Of a stretch of 64,000 nt of DNA, positions 46,189-57,033 are shown piece by piece. Position numbers and translations under genes: made by a program. The DNA is taken from the NCBI GenBank assembly GCA_002049455.2, contig KV918943.1, positions 1 through 64,000 of the forward strand. Direction: 5' to 3'. The notes under the pieces are model-generated. The model was not told the origin of the DNA. It saw nothing but the letters and a program-made list of their open reading frames with translations, and did no database searches. Source of the stretch: Porphyra umbilicalis (Eukaryota > Rhodophyta > Bangiophyceae > Bangiales > Bangiaceae). Within the stretch, counting starts at the first letter, position 1. Each line of letters opens with the position of its first letter.

Positions 46189-47033
46189 CAGGAATGTGGG
46201 TCGATAATTATCACGCGATAATCATCGTCATAATTATCGCAAAATTATCGAAATCATGCCAGCACGCGCTGATATTGATCGTCGGTGGGCCCCGTGTTCG
46301 CATTTAATTTGAAGAAAATATATGTCATGCCGCAAGTGGAACAAGCGGATCCTGGACTCGCTAACACCGCCTCTGTCCGTCTTCGTTTCCGGTGCTCGCC
46401 TGCTCAATGCCCCTACTGGACCACCGGCATGTGCGCACCCGACCACCGCCGTGCAGGTGGGAGGAGTACTGATATATGCCACGCTACACTCCTGCCCGGC
46501 CGCACGCCGCGTGGCGGCGGCCGCCGCTATCGCCGTCGTGATGGTGTGTGTCGGTTTGGTGGTCGTCGCCGCCGCGTTCCCGCTCACATGCATGCCATCT
46601 CTTCGCAAGCTGGTCGCCATTTCTCCTCCCCCGTACATTTCCGAGGGCAACGCCTCACACACCACAACCCTGGTGAGGGTGTCCGTGTGGCGATCGCGGT
46701 CGGCCCACAACCACCCCCCCTCCGACCCCCCCCGCGTCCCAAAGGCGGCGGCGGCCGCCGCGCGAGCTGTCCCCCCCGTCGCCCCAAATGAGGGCGAGCA
46801 CATGCCGCGCGGTTGAGGCGGCGGCCCACCCCCATAGGCATCGTGTGGATGGGCGCGAGAGACTTTCTGAAGGAGAACTAACAGGCTGTTAGATGAGACA
46901 TGATTCAGGTCGTCTATCAAGTACTTTCAGAAGAAGTCGTGCTGATGCTTTCTGTAACCATGAACGATAATTATCAAAAATTATGGAGCAAAGAAACCAT
47001 CAATGATGATTTCGTCGAAATCTTACAACCCTG
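46189..47033. mobile_element. Non-autonomous hAT element, copy A2
   Basis: Begins CAGGAATGTGGG and ends ACAACCCTG, flanked by CTGAGGAC (46181-46188 and 47034-47041). It is about as long as A1 (7021-7869) and collinear with it throughout, with the same GATAATTATC-type subterminal motifs. Its right-hand duplication is at once the left-hand duplication of the autonomous element that starts at 47042. Confidence 0.92.
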
Positions 47034-47281
47034 CTGAGGACCAGGGATCAGAGGCGATAATTATCACCCGAATATTATCGAGTAAAATTCTCGATATTTA
47101 TCGAAACCATCAGCCGAGATCTGATAATTATCAATACGTGTACTGTCATCTCGCGACACGTGGACCAGTTATGCACCAGTCCGGGTAGCCTGACTCCTCT
47201 CGATTGCAGGCCAAGAGCTCTACAGTGCTCCCGTAGGACGGCCACTCCAGCACTTGACCAGAGCAGCCACACCAGCTCAAT

Positions 47282-50050
47282 GTGAACACCATGACGGCAA
47301 CTCATCATCGCTCTCGCTCCCCACCCCCTCCCTTCCATCGTCTCTCTCCTCTCCCACCCGCCTACTTGACGACATCCTTCTCCGCATCATCCGCCTCTTC
47401 TCCCGCCCCGCCGCTCCCGCGTCCGGCTCTCCGACGGCGTTCCGTGCGGCGCCGACGAGGAGGAATCGGTGCAGGTCGTGACGGCCGACGTGGTGCTGCC
47501 GAGCGCAAAGCGCGCGGCCGCTGCCAACGCCACGGGGAGGGAAGGGTTTACGCTCGTGACCGTGGCCGCGCCGGCTCCCGCCGCGGGGCCGCTGGCGCAG
47601 GGGGCCGTCAACCCACTGCTTTCGCCCAATGCCTGCGTCTTCGCCGCCGATGCCGTCGAATTCTTCCTCGGGTGGGGTGGCGGCAGCACTCCCGCCTTCG
47701 ATGACGGCGTACGCCCGCCCGCCATCCCTTCGACGGGAGCAAATCACAGGCCAAAGACGGGGGGCACGCTACGCCGTCGGTGATGGCGAGCGGTGGGGGG
47801 GGGGGGGCGCGGTCGGGACGGCAGCTCCGACTCGGCCGCCACCGGGGGCCGCCGTGATGACGGAAAAGACGCCGCCGTCGCCGGTGCTGTCGTCGGCCGA
47901 CGTGGCAAGGCCTGCAGTGGCTGTCGGTGAAGGGAGTGGTGGCGACACCGGCGCCGGCGCTGCACCCAAGCTTTTGCGCGCGAGCGCGTCAGACGTCGCT
48001 GCGGCGGCCTTGCTGCTCGGCGCGCTCGTCAGCTGCGGCAGCGTCTACGGTTGTAGCGACGGCAGCGGTCATTAGGCCGCCCGTCGGCCGCTGCCGCCAC
48101 GTCGCCCGTCCTCCGCGCCTCCCCCCCCACCTTCGATGTAGTCGTCGTGGACTTTGTGGCCACCGCCGCAGGGGTTGTGTCCCCCCCCACACGCCCCGCA
48201 ACGTCGATGGCGAAACGGGATCACTTAGGGCACCCTCTGTTTCCTACGACGCGCCTGTCGCTGCTCCCCGCTCGGGTGTAACCGCCGCGGATGCGGCGGC
48301 CGCGCTGTGTCCGCCGCCCCGGCCCCCGGTGGCTGCCTCGACAACGACCTCGACTTGGTAGTGAGGCTCGTCGCCGCCCCGCTAGCTGTGGCGAGGTCCC
48401 GCCCGCCGCCGCTCAGCGACACCTACTTCTTCACAGCGCACGCGCTCGGCCACCGGCCGCCGGGCGACGGAACGAGAGCGCACGTCTGTGGCCGTGCCTG
48501 CAGCGTCGCGTCCGACGCGGCGGCTGCGACGGCGGGCAGAGGGGGGTGGCCCTCACTTGCACGTCTGCCGGTCGCTGTCGGCCGCTGTCTTTGACCACCT
48601 GGAGAGCCTCTCGTGACTCCACACGGCCCCCCTGCATGCTGCGGGCGCGCTGGCCGTCGGGCGCGCCGCCAAGGCGGCCGGCGGGTGGCCGCCCGCCGCC
48701 CCCACCATCCTTTCCGCGGTGCTGTCGGGGGTCACCTCCCTGCGCGGTCGCTACAGACACAGCAGAGCTGCGGCTCTTCCTACCGCGCGCGTACAGAGAA
48801 CGCCAACCGGCGAACTGTGTGGTAGTCGGATGAGCACGGCGGCTCGGACGATGAAATGTACACGGCGCCGCGCTGAGCAGGTAAATAAAGGTAAATAGGT
48901 CATTGGGGCGCAAGTCTGGCAGGCAATTGCCGATCGGGCCGCTACACCCCCACCCCTCGGAGTAATCCAATAGCACGCGCGCACAGCACCCCATAAAAAG
49001 GTGGGGGTGGCGGCCCGGGCGCCGCCGCACCGGGTGCGGCCGAGGCACCCCCCCGCCCTCCCCCCACCTCGTCATGACAGGCGGCGTGGCGCCGCCGCAG
49101 TCTGGTGCACGAGCACCACCACGTCCATGATTGGGGGCTTTCCAGCGGCGCAGCCGCCAGCGGCGGCCGCCGCCAACGCCGTGACTCTGCGCACTGACAC
49201 GTCGGTCTCCGAGTCTGCCGACGCCGCAGTCCTGGGGCGGCGGAGAGTCAGAACACGAACGCAGCGTCGCCGCTCGCTGTCCAACATCCCGGCGGACGAC
49301 CGTCTCTCCCCCCGCGCTGCCGCCCCCCGGCACCACTCCCTCCTTCGCCCCGGCCGCGGTGGCACTCGGTCCGCTCTCCCGCAGGGCCACCTCGCCACCC
49401 TGCGACGGGCGCCACCAACCGGTCCGCCCGCAAAGGGGTCAGTGTAATCCGACTTCCCGCCTGAGCATGCGTGCTGGCCACGGGCAGCCTCACTGCCGCC
49501 TCGCCAGCCACATCTGGCCAGCCTGCAGCGATGGAGGCTACAACCGCCTGCTCGGGGCCGGGGCTGTTGGCACGGAGGGCCGCGAGGGCAGCGGCGACGG
49601 CCAGGGCCGTCGCCGTCCGGGCGGTGCCGTCACCGCTACTGTCGGGCGGGTGGGATGCTCCCCTGCCGGGGCGGTGGCGACGCGGGCGGGGCGTCAGGTC
49701 CAAAGCAGGTGGAGTCGGCGGAGGTCGCGGGAAAAGGGAAGGGGCGAGGTGATCGGTCTGCGTGCCTCAGACGTTCAGGTGCGCGCGCAGACCCCCGTCC
49801 GCGGCGCGCCTGTGGTCTGGGGAGTCAGCGCTGGCGCACCGGCAGCGGAGATGGCCTCCGCCGTTGTGGCACCGCGGTAGGACCACTCTGGTGGCGTCGG
49901 CCCGGTGGTGTGTGGGGTGTTCCGCCCGTGGCTGGGTCTGCCTCCCTGTTTTTCTTTGTGCTCCGCCGCGTGAACGCGGCCCCGCGGGTGCGGCGGCGGC
50001 GGCAGTGGCGGTGTTGTGATCGTGAGAAATGGGGACGGTGGGTGCGGATT
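47282..50050. other. GC-rich cargo of the hAT element, unassigned
   Basis: About 2.7 kb between the left end and the transposase, far more than a transposase-only hAT needs. Open frames occur on both strands: about 47469-47783 and 47830-48075 on plus (V/A-rich), 48431-49390 on minus. A weak F-box-like LDDILLRIIRLF string lies near 47370. Frames change often and no family is recognised. Captured host fragments or regulatory DNA are both possible. Confidence 0.4.
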
Positions 50051-50103
50051 AAAGTTTGCAAGCCTTTATCCTCCCAATAATCACGAGGTCGACTGCTGCG
50101 TCC

Positions 50104-52251
50104 TCAACAGTCCGCTCGCTCCCAAATCGCCATCCATCTCCTCGTCTCCCCCCCTTGACTGTCAAGCCCCTCGCCCAGAAACTCAGTGGCAACTCCAGCC
50201 ATGTGGTGTGCAGCGCTGTGCAGGTTCATGCTCCCCTCCCCTACCTCTGCGTCCGTATCCACTCCATCCTGCTCAAGAGATGGGCTCTCGACGCCACCTG
50301 TCGTCCGCGCGCTAGAGGCCTCGTATCCAGGCGGTAAAGTGGGCAGCGCCCTAGAGTTGAAGTAAATGAACAGCAGCTTGAGGAAGGTGGCATAGGACAG
50401 CCGGGTACGCAGCTTGGACTTGATGTTCCCAGCGTTGGAGAAGGACCGCTCACCCGCCGCAAAGCCCGCGGGGAGCTGCATGATCTTCACGGCCAACACC
50501 TGCAGACATGGGACCGATTCGCCCCACGTCCGCCACCAGCGCATCGGGTTGGCCATCGTCGCTCCCTCCCATGCAAGCGGCAGGGAGAGCAGGCCGCCTT
50601 CCTTCGCTTTAAACGCTGTGTACTCGGCCATGACGTTCTCGGCGTGGGTCTTGTCGTAGTCGGCGGGCAGGTCCTCCTCCTGGCTGCAGCGATGAATCTC
50701 CAATGCGAGCTTGACCTCGTGCGCCGCGGCCATGGACTTGAGAAGCTCAAAGGCATCTCTCACCTCATTGTTGGTCAGCTGGTCAGTCCTACCGACAAAT
50801 CGGGGGTCCAGCATGAACGCAAGGTTGTGAATGGGCCGCAGGCTGTAGGTGTGGCGCTCCGTCAGCGACTTGAGCACGTGCTGCTTAAGCAGCATCCGCT
50901 CGGAGGTTTGTGGGTAGGCAAAGTTGATGAAATGGGCTTGCAGCTGGAAGAAGGCGTCCCGCACACGGCCGATGCCGATCCCGTCGCTCTGGCCGTTATC
51001 TAACGCCATTTCCAGCGGTTTAAGAAGCTGCGCTACGGCGCGGAGCTCCTCCCAGTTGGTCTCGTTCTTGACGGCCAGGACTGCCTTGGCGACCGACCTA
51101 CGCTGCTCCGCAGAGCCGCCATTAATGCACTCCCTCTTGAAGACAGCGTCCACCACCGCCGTCTCCATCGCGCACTGGGTCTTGAGGAGCGACTCAGCAG
51201 CCGTGTACTGCGACTTCCACCGCGTGTCGCCGGGCCGCTGCAGCTGAATCACTCGCCCGTACTCGGCGACCTGGCAGCGCTCGAGCGTGGCCTTTGGAAA
51301 TCCCTGGTTTCGCCAAAACAGGTGCATATTGTTGCAAAATTCCAGGGACCGCGACACAAACGCGTTCTTGCAATTGTCCCCGAAGAGCAGGTTGAACGCG
51401 TGGGCGGCGCAAGGCAGCATCAGCATCCAAGGGTAGCGGTCTTGCAGGAGGTCCCACAACGCGCGCATCTTGGGCTCGGTGTCGGACACAAACGCACACA
51501 CGTTGCGGGCGCCGAGCGCGTCGATGCGCGCGGCATAAAACGCCGCCGTATTCTCGGCTGTGTGGCGGCTCTCTCCCCAAACCTTGGTGTCCACGTACAG
51601 TGGGTCGGGGGTAAAGACGACCACGTTGTAGATGCTGTTCTTCGACAGGTCCGACCACCCATCGCCGCCGACGACAATGTTACCGACGGCGACGCAACGC
51701 TGCACAAAGGCGTCGACAATCTTCTTGAGCGCCAGGAATTCGTTGTCGAGCAGCGGGCCGGCAAGGGAGAAGCGGGAGGGAGGTTTGTACGCAGGGTTGA
51801 GGGCGCGCGTGAAGGAGAGGAAGGCGGGAGACTCGGTCGTTTGCAGGGGCAGCGCGCCTTGATAGATCCAGCGAGCACATTTGGAGTCGATGGCCGCGTT
51901 CTCCTTTTGCGTCATGCGCGACACATAGTTGCTGAGGCCTCCCTGCTCTGAGCTTGCTGTCCCGCCGACCTTTGCTCTCTTGGAGCTCGGCTCGGTGGGG
52001 CTCTTTACACCGTCAGCCGCCTCCATGGCCAATGACAGCCGTGCGTCCTTGTTACCTCGCTTGCCATCATAGAGCCTCCGAGCCATCGCGACGCGGACGT
52101 CGGCAGGGGCCTTGCAAGTGTTTTTGAGGATGTGATCCTTCATAAATGTTGGGTTCTGGAACATTTCTGCGCTGCAGAACGTGCACTTGACTCGCCGAGG
52201 GGTGGCCGTGGAGGTAAAGTACAGCCACACAGGATCCTTGGGGGCAGGCAT
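50104..52251 (-). CDS. hAT transposase, intact
   Basis: Single-exon frame of 715 codons from ATG 52251 (MPAPKDPVWLYF); the frame opens a few codons upstream without an ATG. Residues about 9-46 form a BED-type zinc finger (W9, C23-x2-C26-x13-H40-x5-C46). A DUF659-like region follows, with VVGGDGWSDLSKNSIYNVV (first catalytic Asp) and FVSDTEPKMRALWDLL, then LPCAAHAFNLLFGD. The C-terminal hATC dimerisation block is CLQVLAVKIMQLPAGFAAGERSFSN with RTRLSYATFLKLLF. No stop or frame change was seen. The protein excises and inserts the element through its CAGGG ends with 8-bp duplications, and could also mobilise A1 and A2, whose ends match. Confidence 0.95.
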   Translation of the reverse strand: MPAPKDPVWLYFTSTATPRRVKCTFCSAEMFQNPTFMKDHILKNTCKAPADVRVAMARRLYDGKRGNKDARLSLAMEAADGVKSPTEPSSKRAKVGGTASSEQGGLSNYVSRMTQKENAAIDSKCARWIYQGALPLQTTESPAFLSFTRALNPAYKPPSRFSLAGPLLDNEFLALKKIVDAFVQRCVAVGNIVVGGDGWSDLSKNSIYNVVVFTPDPLYVDTKVWGESRHTAENTAAFYAARIDALGARNVCAFVSDTEPKMRALWDLLQDRYPWMLMLPCAAHAFNLLFGDNCKNAFVSRSLEFCNNMHLFWRNQGFPKATLERCQVAEYGRVIQLQRPGDTRWKSQYTAAESLLKTQCAMETAVVDAVFKRECINGGSAEQRRSVAKAVLAVKNETNWEELRAVAQLLKPLEMALDNGQSDGIGIGRVRDAFFQLQAHFINFAYPQTSERMLLKQHVLKSLTERHTYSLRPIHNLAFMLDPRFVGRTDQLTNNEVRDAFELLKSMAAAHEVKLALEIHRCSQEEDLPADYDKTHAENVMAEYTAFKAKEGGLLSLPLAWEGATMANPMRWWRTWGESVPCLQVLAVKIMQLPAGFAAGERSFSNAGNIKSKLRTRLSYATFLKLLFIYFNSRALPTLPPGYEASSARTTGGVESPSLEQDGVDTDAEVGEGSMNLHSAAHHMAGVATEFLGEGLDSQGGETRRWMAIWERADC

Positions 52252-53166
52252 TGCAGCCGCCACAGGCACTTTGGCTCACCAGTGTGTTGGGGGGAAGACG
52301 CAAGAGCGGCTGCAACCACAGCAACGGCAGACGTACGACTCAGGGGACAGCGTGGCACGGAGGTCGTTGAGGTGCGCGTGCGCACAATCAGGAGTCCGTC
52401 GATGAGACGGTATCCGCTTCTGGCGTACGCAGGCGGGATGGAGCCCGCTCCTCAGGTGGGCCCTGCGCTGGCTGGCCGCTTGTCAAAGTCTGAGCTCAGA
52501 GGATCCTGACAAGGCCCCTGTTCTGGCAGGCCGAGAACAAGGCTCGGCACTGCCTCGCTGACAGAGGCCTAACACTACATCGCTGGAGACTTGCCACTGA
52601 AACGTACTATGAGGCAGGGTCGCGGACAACAATCCACCGCTGCCGGGGTCTGAGGGACCGCTGGTCGACACGGTTGTCTCCTGTCGATGGGCCTGGACAG
52701 TGGAACGGTCAACGAGGCAACAAGGAGCCTCTCTGGGTCAGCAGAAGGCCTGCGGCGGTGCATACGTCCAGTTGTGCTGTCGAGGTTGAGCCGCTGGCTC
52801 GCTCGGGGGGCAACGACGTTACCATCCTGGGTCACTGTGGCGGACCGAAGCCGTGGCTGGGGCAGATACGTACGTTCCACAGGCAGCGTGCCGCCTTCAT
52901 GGAATGGATCAGCTCCTCGCTGACTGCGATTGAGCGGTCACGTGATCCTGATACTTGGCACACTGTCAGCCGCCCATTGATAAATATCACGATAATAATC
53001 GATAAATATCAATAATTTACAAACCATCCATGATTTCGGCCAAAACGCTCATCCCTGCTGAGGACACGAATGCAGACTGCCACCTCTGAAACGGAGATCA
53101 AGTCTCGATATCTAAGTATATGTGTGTATCACTACACTTTGAGAGCACCCTGTCCTAAAGGCTAGG

Positions 53167-53603
53167 ATAATATCTCGATTGTAAGTATCAGATGAGATCT
53201 GTAAATTTCTGGGACCGCCGCACTGTACAACCGTTTCTGCCCCACTATCGAGCCTGGTTCCGGTAGGGCGACGCCCACCCCCCCCCACCCCACCCCACCG
53301 CACCACAGGAGCGACGTCACCCGCAGACGGGCGTGCGGGGTAGCAGGCGCGCTGCGCCCGCCGCCTCTCGACGCGCCGCCGCCACGGTGCGCCATGGTGC
53401 GCTGGCAAAGGGGCCGCTGCATGCGCGCGGCGGCCCTGTGACGGCCGAGGCGGCGGCGGGGCTAGAGGCGGCAGCGGCCGCGCGGTGCAGCCGCTGCCCC
53501 CCGTGCCCCCGCGCTGCTGCCGCGGCGCAAGGCCGACGCCGAAAAAAGCGGCGGGACGGCCACCCGTGGAGGGGCACCGCCGCCGACAACGGCGTCGCCG
53601 CCG

Positions 53604-53647
<44 letters not shown>

Positions 53648-55033
53648 CGCCCCCACCGTTGCCGCCGTTGCCGCCGGCGGCGACCACGCGCGGACGCGCG
53701 GCCGGCGGCCACCGCGCGCGGTCAGACGCACGGCGGGACGGCGCCGCACCTGCCGCCGCCGCACACCCCCGCAGCGGCCATGGCACTCCCCCCGACCCCC
53801 CGCCGGGGGCGTGCGGCCGCCGCGGCGGCAGACGCACGCCCGGGGGGATCGACGACGGCCGCCCGTCGGGGCCCGACGGCGGCGGCGGCGGCGACGGCGG
53901 CGGCGGCGGCGGCGGGCGGCGCCCGCCCCACCCGCCGTGGCCGCCAGGGTGGGGGCGGGGGGGGGAGCCACCCCACGTTTGGGACGGCACGACCGGTCCC
54001 GTGCCGCCGGCGCGCAGGCACGCGCGGCGGCCGACGGCGCGGCGAGCGCCCCCCGCGCGACCGCTTTGCGCCTGTCCATAGGCGGGGGGGGGGGTGGGGG
54101 CTGGGGCGGGAGGGTACGGAGCAAAAGGGCACGGACCGCAGAGGGGAAGGGGGAGAAATGTGGGAAACCGGCGGCTGGGGAGGCAGCGGGGGGGCGTGCG
54201 GTCGCCGGGCGGCGGGCGGGGCGGCGCGCCCGTGGGTCACGCCCCCCACGCGCCCGCGGCGGATGGGCGGCGGCGGCGAGGGCGGGGGGGGCAGGCAGAG
54301 TGGCCGCCGCCGCCGCCGCCACGCGGTCGGCCGCGACGGCGGGGGGCGGCGGCGGCCTGCCGGCAACGCCCGGCGGTACGGGGCGGCGGGGGCGCGGCGG
54401 GGGGCGGGCGCGGCGGCGGTGGCGGCGCCCGCCGACGGGTCGCCACCACGCCCGACGGTGGCGGCGGTGGCGGCGGCGGCAGAGGGGGGGCCGGGGGGGG
54501 GGGGATAGAGCTGTCAGAGCTACGACCGCAAGCGCACCATAGACAATCAGCGTGACAGGGAAAAAGGCAGTCGTCCGAGGCCGCACCCACTGTCTAACCA
54601 CACCGACGCACCGGGGTGGCACCGCGCTCCTCGCGCGCACCATGGTAGCCATGACCGCACGTGGATGGCTTGCGGGCGTGCGGAGGCACGGGTGCGGTGG
54701 TGGATGAGCGGCTGCTCCCCTCGGCCGCAGCGCCATGGAACCCACGCACGAGCCGCCACGCCCACCCGACGTGGGTGCCGCCCCCCAAACGGCCTGCCGG
54801 CGCGTCCGAGGCGCCCGCACGTGCGCGCGCCGACACCACCACCGCCACGCCCCCAAGCGCCGTCTCTGACCACCCCCGCCCGTCTCGTCGGTGCGGGCAG
54901 GCCACGTCTGTGGCCGCCCCTCCACCGAGCGCCACCGGCGCCCCCGTCGCGCCACGGCCGCCGCGCACCCACCACCCGCGCCCCCCCTACCCTACCCCCC
55001 CCCCCCCCCCCCCCCCCCCCCGGGGCACGCGCC
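53167..55033. other. Very GC-rich stretch, (CCG)n and C-runs, unassigned
   Basis: Holds a (GCC)n microsatellite at about 53601-53648, many CGG/CCG tracts and a C27 run at 54995-55021. A minus-strand frame near 54650-54500 (from MATMVRARSAVPP) contains one plausible membrane segment, AFFPVTLIVYGALAVVALTAL, but has no recognised family. Other frames are low-complexity. Confidence 0.35.
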
Positions 55034-55478
55034 TCACAACCGAAACGCGCGCGCGGTCGCCAGCAGCACCCCCACCCGCCGCCGGTCCGCCGCGTGGATG
55101 ACCGTCAGTTGGCCGAGCCCGCGCTTGCGGCTTGCCGACTTGACAAACCGCTTGTGGCTCATCCCCTGCTTGCGGCGGAGGATTTGGCCCGTCGCCCCGT
55201 CAATGGCAAACCGCCGCGACGCTGCGTGGTGGGTCTTGCCGGGCTTGGCGTGCCGCGTAAAGGTGTGGTGGGGGGGGGGGGGGGGGGCGCGGGGCGACCG
55301 CCGCCGCCCCGCCCCGCCGGCGACCACCGAGGGGGGGGCACACCGCACCGCGGCGGCGGCGGCGGTGGCACCACAGGGGGGGAGGAACGCAGCCGCAGCG
55401 AGGCCGACCAACGACCGCGCGGTGGGGGGGGGGGGGGGGGGGGGGGGGCCCCGCGAGGCACCGGCAGAGGGCGATCAT
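55034..55478 (-). CDS. bL35: Bacterial-type ribosomal protein bL35, organelle-targeted
   Basis: The minus-strand frame ends KPGKTHHAASRRFAIDG, then GQILRRKQGMSHKRFVKSAS and LTVIHAADRRRVGVLL, closing at 55034. This is the bL35 (PF01632) pattern: KTH..A.KRF, GKI.R...G..H, K..R..R, DA.RV. bL35 is a large-subunit protein of bacterial-type ribosomes, so the product should work in plastid or mitochondrion. If the host is a red alga, whose plastid genome usually keeps rpl35, the mitochondrion is likelier. The N-terminal extension would be a targeting sequence. The best start is ATG 55478 (MIALCRCLAG), but it is in another frame. The change falls in a 25-bp C-run (55424-55448 on plus as G). A second run (55270-55287) lies before the mature part. 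Confidence 0.8.
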
Positions 55479-55915
55479 GGCCGCGTGCCGACGGCGGCGG
55501 GCCGCACGGGCCGCCCGCGGGTCGCCGCCGACAATGGAAAAAGGTCGGGGCACGTGTGTAGAAAGACCGGCACGGGAAGAGGTCGACGCCCAGCGTGCCG
55601 GGCGTCCGCGTCGAGTGGGCGGGATTGGGGGGGATGGACGTGGTCACAGTCAGAGCCGGCGAGGACGGACGCGACCGCGACGCGACGGCGCGCCACGCGC
55701 GTGAAAGTGGCGGGCGAAATTTTGTCGTGCTTGAAACAATGCGGCGAAACTGACACGTTGCTCGCGGAGCTCAGCCGTGTTGGTGATCGGCCACCGCTGC
55801 TTGGTGGCCGTGGCCGATGAGGGAGCTCCCTCGTTGCGACCGCCCGCGTCCACTGCTGAACCCCCACCTCTATGCGCTGGACGTCCCCCCACCCCCTTGT
55901 GCTGCCGGCTCCATC

Positions 55916-57033
55916 ATGGCACCGGCACTAGTCGAGGCTGCCTTTGCCACTGCACCATGGGGTGCCCCCCGCGCCCACCGCCCGCGCGCGGCGCTGCCGT
56001 CGCGTCGCCCCCGCACGACCCCTGCCGTCGGCGGCCGCCGCGTTCGAGCGGCGGCGAGCGCCCCCCCTTCCCCCCCCCCCCCCCCCCCCACGGGGGTGTT
56101 CCCCCCCTGGCGCCGCCGACCCCCCCCACGGCGTCGACCGTCGTCGTCTCGACGCTCCTGCGCTTCCCCCCCCTCCGCTCTGCGCTCATGGCCGTCGGCC
56201 GCGCGCGCATCATCCGCCGCGCCGACGCGCTCGGCGTCGGCTGGGCGGACCGGGTGGCGGCCCTAACCGCCGCCCTCCCCGAGCTGGAAGCCCACCGAGC
56301 CGCCGTCACGGACGATGACGTGACGCCCCCCGCCTACTACCTGTCCCCCTTCCACGCGTACGCCGAGGGCAACGTCGGCTGGGCGCCCGCCCTCGAGGTG
56401 GAAGCGTCGGCGCTGGCCGTGCACGCGCCGCTCGACGGCGGCGCGGGGGGCCTCGGCGGCGACGCGGTGCTGCGGCGCAACTTTACGGCCATCCTCCGCT
56501 CGCACGTGGCGCCCGCGTCCGTGCGGCGGGTCGTCGACCTCGGGTGCTCCACGGGGCTCTCCACAGCGGCGGTGGCGGCCGCCTACCCCGACGCGGAGGT
56601 GGTTGGGGTGGACCTCTCCCCACACATGCTCGCGGTCGCCCGCTACCGCGCGGCGGAGCGCGCGCCCCCCCGCGCCACGTACCTCCACCGTCGCGCCGAG
56701 GCGACGGGCCTGCGCGGCGCCTCGGTCGACTTGGTGACGCTCTCCCTCGTCGCCCATGAGCTCCCCGCCGCGGCGCTCGGGGCCATTGTGACCGAGGCGG
56801 CGCGGCTGCTCGCGCCGGGCGGCGCGTTTGCGGTGATGGACGCGGACCCGGCGGCGTGGGCGGCGGTGCCCCCGGCGGTGTTTGTGCTCTTTGCGTCGAC
56901 CGAGCCGTGGGTGGGGGAGTACGCGCGCGTCGACCTGGAGGGCGTCCTGACGGCGGCGGGGCTGACGGTGGTGGGGGGGGGGAAGAATACGGCGCGGCAC
57001 CGGACGGTGGTTGCGGTCAAGCCACAGGCGTGA
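55916..57033 (+). CDS. Plastid-type class I SAM-dependent methyltransferase
   Basis: From about 56110 one frame carries TLLRFPPLRSALMAVGRARI, then YYLSPFHAYAEGNVGW, VVDLGCSTGLSTAAVAAAYP (SAM motif I), VVGVDLSPHMLAVAR, LVTLSLVAHELP, RLLAPGGAFAVMDADP and FASTEPWVGEYARVDLEG. The order and the PFHAY-EGN / HELP / STEP motifs match a methyltransferase family found in cyanobacteria, plants and algae, usually plastid-targeted. The substrate is not known to me. In the same frame the nearest ATG is 55957. A better N-terminus is ATG 55916 in another frame (MAPALVEAAFATAP..RRVRAAASA), which looks like a transit peptide. The two frames meet in a C20 run (56070-56089). No introns. Confidence 0.85.

Larger units (their letters stand above)
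47042..53057. mobile_element. Full-length, probably autonomous hAT element A3
   Basis: Begins CAGGGATCAGAGGCGATAAT and ends AAAACGCTCATCCCTG. The ends are inverted copies over about 12 bp. CTGAGGAC lies on both sides (47034-47041 and 53058-53065). Subterminal GATAATTATC/GATAAATATC motifs match those of A1 and A2. The element encodes an uninterrupted 715-aa transposase on the minus strand. The empty site survives in the paralogous repeat at 2483-2490, followed there by the same ACGAATGCAGACTGCC. Intact ends, an exact duplication and an intact gene point to a recent insertion. Confidence 0.92.
44859..53166. repeat. Dispersed repeat R, copy interrupted by three transposons
   Basis: Starts CATTCCAGGCACGT like the copy at 1959 and ends with CCTGTCCTAAAGG at 53166. 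Pieces 44859-45260, 46050-46188 and 53066-53166 together match 1959-2590. The intervening DNA is a 789-bp TIR element, a hAT MITE and a full hAT element. Confidence 0.85.

Noticed and set aside
49990-52560. Closer hAT ends for the intact transposase (CAGTG-like at about 49996 and 52553)
   Set aside because: Weak match and no 8-bp duplication; the CAGGG ends at 47042 and 53057 with CTGAGGAC are far better.
53462-54955. 497-codon minus-strand frame with one membrane-like segment
   Set aside because: Overwhelmingly low-complexity and overlapped by equally long frames on plus; a single hydrophobic stretch is not enough.
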